64,000 nt of DNA from Roseateles hydrophilus (GTDB taxonomy: Bacteria > Pseudomonadota > Gammaproteobacteria > Burkholderiales > Burkholderiaceae_C). Both the position numbers and the translations under genes were made by a program. Of this stretch, positions 30,868 to 38,337 are shown piece after piece (position 1 is the first letter of the stretch; every line of letters begins with the position of its first letter). The DNA lies in assembly GCF_026712245.1 (NCBI RefSeq), contig NZ_JAPPUY010000001.1, positions 1,582,640-1,646,639 of the forward strand. The letters run 5' to 3'. Under the pieces are notes generated by a model, which saw only the letters and a program-made list of their open reading frames with translations, ran no database searches and had not been told where the DNA came from.

Positions 30868-31347
30868 TCAGCGCGGCGCGGCGGGCCAGCTGCCGAAGGG
30901 CTGCACGGCCAGATTGGCGTTGACATAGCGGGCATCGCCCGTGACCTCTGCGCCCAGCCAGCCGGGCCGCGTGAAAGCCTGCGCCTCGGACTGCAGCTCG
31001 ATCTCGGCCAGCACCAAACCGGCATTGGCGCCGAGGAACTCATCCACCTCCCAGGTCATGCCGCCGATCGCGCACAGGTGGCGGATCTTCTCGACGACGG
31101 GCCCGTCGGCCAGCGCCAGCAGCTGCTGCGCGTCGGCCACCGGCACCTCGTACTCGAACTCGGCGCGCGTCGCCCCGGTCGTGGCGCCCTTGATGGTCAG
31201 GAAGGCGCGCTCGCCCGCCACGCGCACGCGCACCGTGCGGGCCGGGTCGCGGCTCAGGTAGCCCTGGCTGAAGCGGGTCTGGCTCGCCGCCTGCTGGCGC
31301 CAGCCGTCACCGGCGACGAGGAACTTGCGTTCGATCTCAATGCCCAT
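30868..31347 (-). CDS. CYTH-domain (triphosphate tunnel metalloenzyme) protein
   Basis: A 159-residue protein consisting of a CYTH domain. The signature EIERKFLV is at residues 3-10, followed by TVRVRVAGERAFLTIKG (about 38-54) and acidic tunnel residues in EFEYEVP (about 63-69), DEFLG and LAEIELQS. Such enzymes hydrolyse inorganic triphosphate or act as thiamine triphosphatases. The residues needed for metal and phosphate binding look intact. It overlaps the end of the helicase gene by 11 bases, so it is translated from the same transcript. Physiological substrate unknown. Confidence 0.88.
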   Translation of the reverse strand: MGIEIERKFLVAGDGWRQQAASQTRFSQGYLSRDPARTVRVRVAGERAFLTIKGATTGATRAEFEYEVPVADAQQLLALADGPVVEKIRHLCAIGGMTWEVDEFLGANAGLVLAEIELQSEAQAFTRPGWLGAEVTGDARYVNANLAVQPFGSWPAAPR

Positions 31348-32587
31348 CGGTGTCCCCTGCAGCGCGGGCGGCGGCCTCGCGTAGCTTGTCCTTCTTGCTC
31401 TTGCGGGTGGTGCTCTTGATACCGCCCGTGGCCTGCACCTCGGTGGCCACGGCCTGCGGCTCGAAGCCGGCCATCCGTTCACGCGGCACGCGCTGGCCCT
31501 GGCGCTTCTCGATGAGGCGGAAATGGGTCTCGGCGTTCTCGGCGCTGTCCGCGCAGATGAAGCTGATGGCCACGCCCTGGGCGCCCGCGCGGCCGGTGCG
31601 GCCGATGCGGTGCGTGTAATCCGCCGCGGAGCGCGGCAGCTCGTAGTTGACGACGGCCTCCAGCGCGTCCACATGCAGGCCGCGCGCGGCCACGTCGGTG
31701 GCCACCAGCACCGTCACGCTGCCCTCCTTCAGCGCGGCCAGCACATCGGCCCGCGCGCCCTGGCTGAGCTCGCCATGCAGCACGCCGGCCTTGAAGCCAT
31801 GGGCGAACAGCTTGTCGGACACCAGCTCCGCCGTGTAGCGGCTGGCCACGAACACCAGCGTGCGGGCCCAGCCCTCGTCGCGCAGCAGCTGGCGCAGGGC
31901 AGGCAGGCGCTGGGCGCGGTCTAGCTGCACGGCGCGCTGGGTGATCTGCAGCGGGGCTTCCTCGATGTGGATGCGCACCGGCTCGCGCAGCAGCTGGCCG
32001 GCCAGGGCCTCGACGGCGGGCGGAAACGTGGCCGAGAACAGCAGCGCCTGGCGCCGCGCCGGCAGCTGCGCCAGCACGCGCTGCAGCTCGTCGGCGAAGC
32101 CCTGGCCGAGCAGACGGTCGGCCTCGTCCAGCACCAGGCATTCCACGCCGGCCAGCGTGAGGCCGTTGTGGTCCAGCAGGTCCAGCAGCCGGCCCGGCGT
32201 GGCCACCATCACATCGCAGCCGCCGCGCAGCGCCATCAGCTGCGGGTTGATGGAGACGCCGCCGAATGCCAGCGCGATGCGCGGCCGGTGCAGCAGGCGC
32301 GCCGCCAGCTCGCGCAGCAGGCCGGCCGTCTGCACGGCCAGTTCGCGCGTGGGCGCCAGCACCAGCGCACGCGGCCCGGGCCGGGGTGGCGACGCCACCA
32401 GGCGCTGCAGCAGCGGCAACACGAAAGCGGCCGTCTTGCCCGAGCCGGTCTGGGCCAGGGCCAGCACATCGGCACCGGCCAGGATGGGGGGCAGCGCCGC
32501 CGCCTGGACGGCGGTGGGGGCGTGGTAGCCCTGCTCGCGCACGGCACGCAACAGGGCGGGCGACAGGCCCAGGGTGGCAAAAGACAT
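31337..32587 (-). CDS. DEAD-box RNA helicase (RhlE/DbpA-like)
   Basis: A 416-residue ATP-dependent RNA helicase. Motifs in order: Q-motif region SFATLGLSPALLRAVREQGY-like N-terminus, Walker A AQTGSGKT (about 42-49), PTRELA, TPGRLLD, DEAD (about 146-149), SAT, ARGL and HRIGRTGR (about 323-330). The C-terminal 50 residues are basic (STTRKSKKDKLREAA). It lacks a DbpA RNA-binding domain, so it is closest to the RhlE type, which act in ribosome assembly or mRNA turnover. I chose ATG 32587 (MSFATLGLS). It overlaps the CYTH gene by 11 bases. Confidence 0.93.
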   Translation of the reverse strand: MSFATLGLSPALLRAVREQGYHAPTAVQAAALPPILAGADVLALAQTGSGKTAAFVLPLLQRLVASPPRPGPRALVLAPTRELAVQTAGLLRELAARLLHRPRIALAFGGVSINPQLMALRGGCDVMVATPGRLLDLLDHNGLTLAGVECLVLDEADRLLGQGFADELQRVLAQLPARRQALLFSATFPPAVEALAGQLLREPVRIHIEEAPLQITQRAVQLDRAQRLPALRQLLRDEGWARTLVFVASRYTAELVSDKLFAHGFKAGVLHGELSQGARADVLAALKEGSVTVLVATDVAARGLHVDALEAVVNYELPRSAADYTHRIGRTGRAGAQGVAISFICADSAENAETHFRLIEKRQGQRVPRERMAGFEPQAVATEVQATGGIKSTTRKSKKDKLREAAARAAGDTDGH

Positions 32588-32615
32588 GCGGTGATTGTCG
32601 GCGCGACGGCCGGGG

Positions 32616-33245
32616 TCAGAACAAGGGCTGCTGATCACCGGCCAGCTGGCCGGCGGCACGCGCCTCGATGAGCAGCAGGCGCCGCTTGGTCTCGATGCCG
32701 CCGGGCGCTGAGAACCCGGTGAGTACATCGCCCGGCCCGCCTCGGGCCGCCGGGCGCAGCGCGGCAGGCTTGGGAGCACCGATCACGCGGTGGCAGGGCA
32801 CGATGGGCGCGAACGGGTTCTCTGCTTCGGCGCGGCCGACCGCGCGCGCCGCACCGGGCTGGCCCAGCGCCGTGGCCAGCTCGCCGTAGGTGCGCGTCTG
32901 GCCGGGCGGGATGGCGCGTGTCAGTGCATGCACCTGGCGGCGGAAGGCAGGGATGCCGCGCTCGTCCAGCCGCACGTGGCCCAGGTCCACCGGCTGGCCG
33001 GCCAGCAGGGCCTGCACCCCGGCGATGGCCTCGGCCACCGCTGCCGGCCAGGCCGCACAGGGCTGCGCCAGCGGGAAGCGCTGCTGCAGCTGCGCCAGCG
33101 TCACGGGCGGCAGACGGCAGGCCACGATGCCCTGCCCGCTCCACACCAGGCCGCAGGGGCCCAGCGCGGTGTCGAACAGCGTGCAGCCCAGCGGCTCATC
33201 GGCCGGGCGCGCGGGCAGTTCGGCGAGTTCAGGCAAACCCGTCAA
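32616..33245 (-). CDS. Methylated-DNA--[protein]-cysteine S-methyltransferase (Ogt/Ada-C type)
   Basis: A 209-residue DNA repair protein that removes O6-alkyl groups from guanine by transfer to its own cysteine. The active site is PCHRVIG near residues 157-163, preceded by FRRQVHALTRAIPPGQTRTYGE (split at residue 120), the winged-helix part. Start is taken as TTG at 33245, which overlaps the dusA stop (TTGA); no ATG fits better, and the upstream in-frame stretch lies inside dusA. The 209-residue length is longer than the E. coli enzyme (171). It probably follows dusA on one transcript. Confidence 0.85.
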   Translation of the reverse strand: MTGLPELAELPARPADEPLGCTLFDTALGPCGLVWSGQGIVACRLPPVTLAQLQQRFPLAQPCAAWPAAVAEAIAGVQALLAGQPVDLGHVRLDERGIPAFRRQVHALTRAIPPGQTRTYGELATALGQPGAARAVGRAEAENPFAPIVPCHRVIGAPKPAALRPAARGGPGDVLTGFSAPGGIETKRRLLLIEARAAGQLAGDQQPLF

Positions 33246-34249
33246 GCCGCCTGCGCGGCCAGCAGGCCACCCAGCCGGGCGGCCGTGGCCTGCGCGGCCA
33301 CCTCGCGCGGCGGCAGGCCCTTGAGGCGGTGATCGCTCCACACCTGGCGCCAGCGCCGGGCGCCGGGCGTGCCGTTCCACAGGCCGAGCGCATGGCGCAT
33401 CGCGTGCGGCCACGAACGGGCGGCGGCATGCAGGCGATCCAGATAGTCCAGCCACTGCGCTTCCACCTGCTCGCGATCGGCTGCCGGGTCTGGCTGGCCG
33501 AAGAAGCGCGAGTCCCACTGCGCCATGCTCCAGGGCTCGTGATAGGCCTCGCGCCCCACCATGACGCCATCCACCACGGCCAGCTGGGCGGCGATCTCGT
33601 CAGGCGTCTTCAGCCCGCCGTTGATGGCGATGGTGAGCTGCGGGAAGTCGCGCTTGAGCTGGGCAACGATCTCATAACGCAGCGGCGGGATCTCGCGGTT
33701 TTCCTTCGGCGACAGGCCCTGCAGCCAGGCGTTGCGGGCGTGCACGATGAACACCTCGCAGCCTGCCGCGGCGACGGTGCCGACGAAGTCGCGCACGAAG
33801 TCGTAGCTTTCGTTCCTGTCGATGCCGATGCGGTGCTTGACGGTCACGGGCAGCGTCGTCGCATCGCGCATGGCCTTCACGCCATCGGCCACCAGCTGAG
33901 GCTCGTTCATCAGGCAGGCCCCGAACGCGCCCTTCTGCACCCGCTCGCTGGGGCAGCCGCAGTTCAGGTTGACCTCGTCATAGCCCCAGCGCTCGGCCAG
34001 CTTCGCGCACGCGGCCAGATCCTCCGGCTCGCTGCCGCCCAGCTGCAGCGCAACCGGGTGCTCCTCGCCATTGAAGTCGAGATGCCGCCCCTGGTCGCCG
34101 TGGATGAGCGCGCCCGTGGTCACCATCTCGGTGTACAGCAGCGCGTGACGCGTGATGAGGCGGTGGAAGAAACGGCAATGGCGGTCTGTCCAGTCCATCA
34201 TGGGGGCGACGGACAGGCGCCAGGGGGAGTGAGCAATCGGGGACGACAT
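33242..34249 (-). CDS. dusA: tRNA-dihydrouridine synthase A
   Basis: A 335-residue FMN-dependent enzyme that reduces uridine 20/20a in tRNA D-loops. Family signatures are APMMDWTDRHCRFF (about 15-28), YTEMVTTGALIHGD (about 39-52), the catalytic NLNCGCPSERVQKG (about 93-106) and INGGL (about 214-218). It is downstream of the acyltransferase gene by 45 bases and its stop overlaps the TTG start of the alkyltransferase gene. Confidence 0.96.
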   Translation of the reverse strand: MSSPIAHSPWRLSVAPMMDWTDRHCRFFHRLITRHALLYTEMVTTGALIHGDQGRHLDFNGEEHPVALQLGGSEPEDLAACAKLAERWGYDEVNLNCGCPSERVQKGAFGACLMNEPQLVADGVKAMRDATTLPVTVKHRIGIDRNESYDFVRDFVGTVAAAGCEVFIVHARNAWLQGLSPKENREIPPLRYEIVAQLKRDFPQLTIAINGGLKTPDEIAAQLAVVDGVMVGREAYHEPWSMAQWDSRFFGQPDPAADREQVEAQWLDYLDRLHAAARSWPHAMRHALGLWNGTPGARRWRQVWSDHRLKGLPPREVAAQATAARLGGLLAAQAA

Positions 34250-34294
34250 CGGGCGAACGGGAGGCTTGGGAGGCAGGGACGCTGATCAGCGCGG

Positions 34295-36277
34295 TCAGGG
34301 TTGAGTCTCAAACAGGTGCTGAAGCGCTTGGCCGCCTGGTTCGCGAGCGAGCGAACCCAGCGCGGCTTCCACTGCGCCGGCCAACCCGCGGGCGTGACGG
34401 ACTGTCAGGTGACTGTCGTCAGAAAAGACAGCCTGCCCATACTGCTCCGTGACACAGGGATCGCCGCCACAGACCGTCTTCGACATGTCGAGCCGCAGGA
34501 TGCCAAGGCGAGCCAAGACGACTGCTTCCGCATCGGCGACATCTTGGCGCCAGATGCGCGCGTCCGACGGCGGGTAGTCGCATGCCTGGTCAACATCCAC
34601 ACCGCGCCAGTGCGCCCGGGCCAGGCACCCTGGCACGTCGAACCCAACCTTGGGTGTGTCGCGCATCACGACCACCGCCCTTCCCTGGCTTTGCCACTCC
34701 TCCAAACGGGCTTGCAGCGCGGCGGTCCATGTCTGCACGGGATGCTCAAACCCCGTCGCGGTGGCCAGCACGATCAGATCGGGTTCCAACGCGCGGATGC
34801 GGTCGAGCATGCGCTGCCGCCACTCCACGCATTCGCTGTAGTCGCGTCGGTATGGATGCAGCCACACGGGCACATCGAGCGCTGAACAGCCTGACTTGGT
34901 CAGAGAAATCAGCTGCCAGCCACGCCCTGCCGCGATCTGCTCAAACGCCGGAAACCATTGCAACGCGTGCGAATCGCCGAACAACACAACGCGCCGCCGG
35001 CCCAGCGGGTCGCCGAAACGGCACTCTGGCAGATCGACCGCATGAAAGTCGGCGTGGCAGCCTTGCTGCTGCGCAATTGCACGCTCGGTGCGTGCTTGCT
35101 GCAGCAAGGCGGTGTGGGGCGACGAAAACGCCTTGGTCATGAAGCTCGCCAGTACCGCCACCAGCACGCATGCCGACAAGCCCAGCACGATGACCCGGGC
35201 AGGCGCCACATGCGGAGCCCATCGATGACGGGCCGGCAGTTCGATCCATCGATAGCTTGCATGACCCACGCACAGCGACAACGCCACCGCCAAGGCAACG
35301 CCTGCGCCCCCGGAATGCGGCCACAACTGCAACACGAACAGCAACAGCGGCCAATGCCACAAGTAGAGCGAATAGGAGCAGTTACCCAGCCACTGCAAGC
35401 TGCGGATGCTCAGCAGGCGGGTGGCCAGCGTCGGTCTCGCATCACCAGCCACCACGAGGAGGCCCAAGCTGCCCAGGACGGGCAGCAGCGCCCAAGCACC
35501 CGGGTACAAAAGCCTATCGTTGAAGAGCAGCACGACCAGCACGAGGGCTGCCCAGGCGAGCAAACCGACGCCGGACAACGTGCCTGCAGCCCATGTCGTC
35601 ACGCGATCGCGTGACAAATAGATCAACCAACCCAGCGCGAACTCCCAGATCCGCCACGGCATGCCAAAGAACGCCAACGGCTGGTTGCGCGCCGTCGTCC
35701 AGACACACATCGCCAGCGTGACGACGACAAGCGACACAGCAAGTCGGCCGTGTGCCATCGGCGAGTGCCATCGGCTCCGCGCCAGTGCCCAGATCAGCGC
35801 CGGCAGCAGCAGATAGAACTGCTCCTCGACCGCCAGGGACCACAGGTGCAGCAGCGGATTCGCGTCAGCGTGCCCCGCAAAGTAGTCGGTCGCCCGACTG
35901 GTGAACCAGAAGTTGGCCAGATACAGGGCTGCAGCGCGGACGGACGAATACAACTCGCCATGCTCCAGCGGCGAATACAGCCAGGTGCCCGCAGCCATGA
36001 CAAACAGGAGCAGCACCAACGCAGCGGGTGCAAGACGGCGCATGCGCCGCGCGTAGAACGTCAGGAGGTCGACAGTGCCGGTACGCGCGACTTCCTGCGT
36101 GAGCAGCCCTCCGATCAGGTAGCCGGAAATGGCGAAGAAGATGTCGACGCCGACGAAGCCTCCTGAAAAGCCAGGCACCCCTGCGTGGTTCAACAAGACC
36201 AGCAGGATGGCGACGCCACGAAGGCCCTGAATCGCTGGATTCAAGGCCTTTGTGGCGGACGCCGGGCTCGACGTCAC
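34295..36277 (-). CDS. Acyltransferase 3 with C-terminal SGNH hydrolase domain (OafA/YrhL-like)
   Basis: A 660-residue inner membrane protein. The N-terminal acyltransferase-3 domain has about ten membrane helices; family sequences are IQGLRGVAILLVLLNHAG (about 16-33), GGFVGVDIFFAISGYLI (about 38-54) and HLWSLAVEEQFYLLLPALI (about 145-163). The C-terminal periplasmic SGNH domain has LFGDSHALQW (about 422-431) and a late DDSHL motif. These proteins O-acetylate cell-surface glycans. Start is GTG 36277, which overlaps the preceding stop as GTGA; an upstream ATG would extend 36 bases into that gene. Base composition is lower in G+C than its neighbours (one 60-base sample gave 38), consistent with recent acquisition. 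Confidence 0.88.
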   Translation of the reverse strand: MTSSPASATKALNPAIQGLRGVAILLVLLNHAGVPGFSGGFVGVDIFFAISGYLIGGLLTQEVARTGTVDLLTFYARRMRRLAPAALVLLLFVMAAGTWLYSPLEHGELYSSVRAAALYLANFWFTSRATDYFAGHADANPLLHLWSLAVEEQFYLLLPALIWALARSRWHSPMAHGRLAVSLVVVTLAMCVWTTARNQPLAFFGMPWRIWEFALGWLIYLSRDRVTTWAAGTLSGVGLLAWAALVLVVLLFNDRLLYPGAWALLPVLGSLGLLVVAGDARPTLATRLLSIRSLQWLGNCSYSLYLWHWPLLLFVLQLWPHSGGAGVALAVALSLCVGHASYRWIELPARHRWAPHVAPARVIVLGLSACVLVAVLASFMTKAFSSPHTALLQQARTERAIAQQQGCHADFHAVDLPECRFGDPLGRRRVVLFGDSHALQWFPAFEQIAAGRGWQLISLTKSGCSALDVPVWLHPYRRDYSECVEWRQRMLDRIRALEPDLIVLATATGFEHPVQTWTAALQARLEEWQSQGRAVVVMRDTPKVGFDVPGCLARAHWRGVDVDQACDYPPSDARIWRQDVADAEAVVLARLGILRLDMSKTVCGGDPCVTEQYGQAVFSDDSHLTVRHARGLAGAVEAALGSLAREPGGQALQHLFETQP

Positions 36278-37383
36278 AACAGGTCGCTCAGCGGATGCTC
36301 GCCAACCGCCCAAGGGCTGGCAAAGAACGCCGCCACCTCGGCCGCATCGACGTCGGCCACATCGGCAGGCTGCCAGCGCGGGCTGTGGTCCTTGTCGACC
36401 GCCAGCGCGCGGATGCCTTCCACCGTCTCGCTGCGTGCGGCGCCGCGCAGGTGGAAGCAGTGGTGCACGAGGTCGCGCTCCAGGCGCAGGTCCTCGGCCA
36501 GGCTCAGGGTGCGGCCGCGGCGCACCAGTTCCAACGTGACGGCCATCATCAGCGGCGAGCGCTTGAGCAGCGTGTCGTGCGTGCGGCGGGCCCAGTCATC
36601 ATCGGCCTGGGCCAGCGAGGCGAGGATGGCGGCCACGCTGGGCTGGCCGAAATGCGCGTCGATGCCCGGCGCGGCGGCGCGCGGCTCGGGGGCGAGCTCG
36701 ACCCGCTCCATGATGGTGGCCACCACGTGCTCGGCGCTGGGCTGGTCGCCGCGGCGAAGGTCGTCCACCAGGGCCGGCCAGTGCTCGGTGCGCACGAAGA
36801 CGTCGCCCAAGCCCCACTCGATGGCATCGCCAGCGGTGATGGACTCACCCGTCAGTGCCAGCCATTCGCCGACATGGCCCGGGCACTGCGCCAGGAACCA
36901 GCCGCCGCCGACGTCGGGGAACAGGCCGATGCCGGTCTCGGGCATGGCCAGCCGCGAGGCCTCGGACAGCACGCGCAGCCGCGCGCCCTGGCTGATGCCC
37001 ATGCCGCCGCCCATCACGATGCCGTCCATCAGCGCGATGTAGGGCTTGGCGTAGGTGTGGATCAGGTGATTGAGCCGGTATTCCTCGGTGAAGAAGGCGT
37101 CCAGCGCCGCGTCACCGGCGAGCGCAGCCTGGTGCAGGAAGCGGATGTCGCCCCCGGCGCAGAAGGCCGGCGGCTTGCCCTCGCGGCCGGCGCCCAGCAC
37201 GGCGACGGCCTGGATCTCGGGGCGGGACGCCCAGTGCGTGAGCAGCGCCGTCATGTCGCGCACCATGCCCAGCGACAGCGCATTGAGCGCCTGCGGCCGG
37301 TTGAGCGTGATCAGGCCCAGGCAGCCATTGACCTCGGCCAGGATCTGGCCATCGGACACGAGGGGCGGGATGAGGTCGTTCAT
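36274..37383 (-). CDS. Enoyl-CoA hydratase/isomerase family protein, 3-hydroxyisobutyryl-CoA hydrolase-like
   Basis: A 369-residue crotonase-fold protein. The HIBCH-type pattern is visible: ITLNRPQALNALS (about 25-37), FCAGGDIRFL (about 75-84), ALMDGIVMGGGMG (about 118-130) and PETGIGLFPDVGGGWF (about 149-164) with the catalytic Glu and Asp. Length near 370 fits 3-hydroxyisobutyryl-CoA hydrolases rather than ordinary 260-residue hydratases. In that family the enzyme acts in valine breakdown; no other valine-pathway gene is nearby. It overlaps the exporter gene before it and the acyltransferase gene after it by four bases each. Confidence 0.9.
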   Translation of the reverse strand: MNDLIPPLVSDGQILAEVNGCLGLITLNRPQALNALSLGMVRDMTALLTHWASRPEIQAVAVLGAGREGKPPAFCAGGDIRFLHQAALAGDAALDAFFTEEYRLNHLIHTYAKPYIALMDGIVMGGGMGISQGARLRVLSEASRLAMPETGIGLFPDVGGGWFLAQCPGHVGEWLALTGESITAGDAIEWGLGDVFVRTEHWPALVDDLRRGDQPSAEHVVATIMERVELAPEPRAAAPGIDAHFGQPSVAAILASLAQADDDWARRTHDTLLKRSPLMMAVTLELVRRGRTLSLAEDLRLERDLVHHCFHLRGAARSETVEGIRALAVDKDHSPRWQPADVADVDAAEVAAFFASPWAVGEHPLSDLL

Positions 37384-38261
37384 GCGGTCTTGGTGACAGA
37401 GGATTCGGAAGACGGCGCCAGCAGTTCGTTGGCGATCAGCGCCAGCACCACGAGGCTACCGCCGATCAGCGCTGCGCGGCCAGGGTGTTCGCCCGCGAAG
37501 GCCCAGGCCCACAGCACGCCCAGCAGCGTCTCGGCCAGGCCCAGCAGTGCGATCTCGTGGCCGGGCAGCGCGCGCGCCAGGCGCACGGCCAGCAGGCAGG
37601 GAATGGCGAGTTGGAAAACACCGAGGAAGGCGAGCAGGCCCAGGTCGTGTGCGCCGGCCTGCAGCGGCCAGGCCAGCGGCAGCGTGGCGGCCATGGACAC
37701 GAGGGCGCCGATGAGGACAGCCGGCAGCATGTCGGTACCACTGCCGCGCTGGCCCACCTTCTGCAGCAGGCACCAGTTGGCCGCGGCCGCCAGTGGCACG
37801 CCCAGCGCCACCAGCACGCCCACGAGGCTGCCTCCGGCGCCGGCCTGGTGGCCGAACATCCAGGCGATGCCGATGCCCGCCACGACGATGGCCGCCCAGG
37901 TACGCGCCGGGATGTGTTGGCGCAGGAAGACGCGCGCAAACAGCGCGGTGAGCAGCGGCCCCAGCGACATGGTCACCAGCACGTTGGCGACGGTGGTCAG
38001 CGACAGCGCCACCATGAAGGCCGTGAACATGACGGCCCAGCACAGGCCCGACACCCACACCGCCACACCCCGCAGCGCAGGCAGCAGCGCCCGGCCGCGC
38101 ATCACGCCCAGGATGAGCAGCAGCGCCAGCGCGTTGAAGGCGCTGCGCCAGAACGTGATCTCGAAGCCCCGCGCGGCCTCCAGAAGCCGCGTGACAACGC
38201 CCGCCGAACTCCACATCAGCGTGACCAGCAGCATCAACAGGACGGCAGACCGGTGACTCAT
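37380..38261 (-). CDS. EamA/DMT-family transporter
   Basis: A 293-residue membrane protein with two EamA repeats and about ten helices: LLVTLMWSSAGVVTRLLE near residues 9-26, FEITFWRSAFNALALLLI, and a C-terminal AETLLGVLWAWAFAGEHPG. It belongs to the drug/metabolite transporter superfamily. The start ATG at 38261 has its ribosome-binding sequence AGGGG in the 3' arm of a 7-bp hairpin, described separately. The stop overlaps the start of the acyl-CoA hydrolase gene by ATGA. Substrate is unknown. Confidence 0.88.
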   Translation of the reverse strand: MSHRSAVLLMLLVTLMWSSAGVVTRLLEAARGFEITFWRSAFNALALLLILGVMRGRALLPALRGVAVWVSGLCWAVMFTAFMVALSLTTVANVLVTMSLGPLLTALFARVFLRQHIPARTWAAIVVAGIGIAWMFGHQAGAGGSLVGVLVALGVPLAAAANWCLLQKVGQRGSGTDMLPAVLIGALVSMAATLPLAWPLQAGAHDLGLLAFLGVFQLAIPCLLAVRLARALPGHEIALLGLAETLLGVLWAWAFAGEHPGRAALIGGSLVVLALIANELLAPSSESSVTKTA

Positions 38262-38267
38262 GAACAA

Positions 38268-38323
38268 GCGCCCCTGAAAAGGGGCGCGGAGACAGCTTGG
38301 AGGCGGCCCCCGCCATGCGGGGG
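38268..38323 (-). promoter_or_regulatory. Two hairpins before the exporter gene; SD sequestered
   Basis: In the transcript leading into the exporter, a 7-bp hairpin (38317-38323 with 38307-38313, 3-base loop) is followed by a second 7-bp hairpin (38281-38287 with 38268-38274, 6-base loop). The AGGGG at the 3' arm of the second is the only visible ribosome-binding sequence for the ATG at 38261. The structures could also mark the end of the typA transcript, though no U-run follows. Confidence 0.5.
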
Positions 38324-38337
38324 ACCGACGGGGACGA

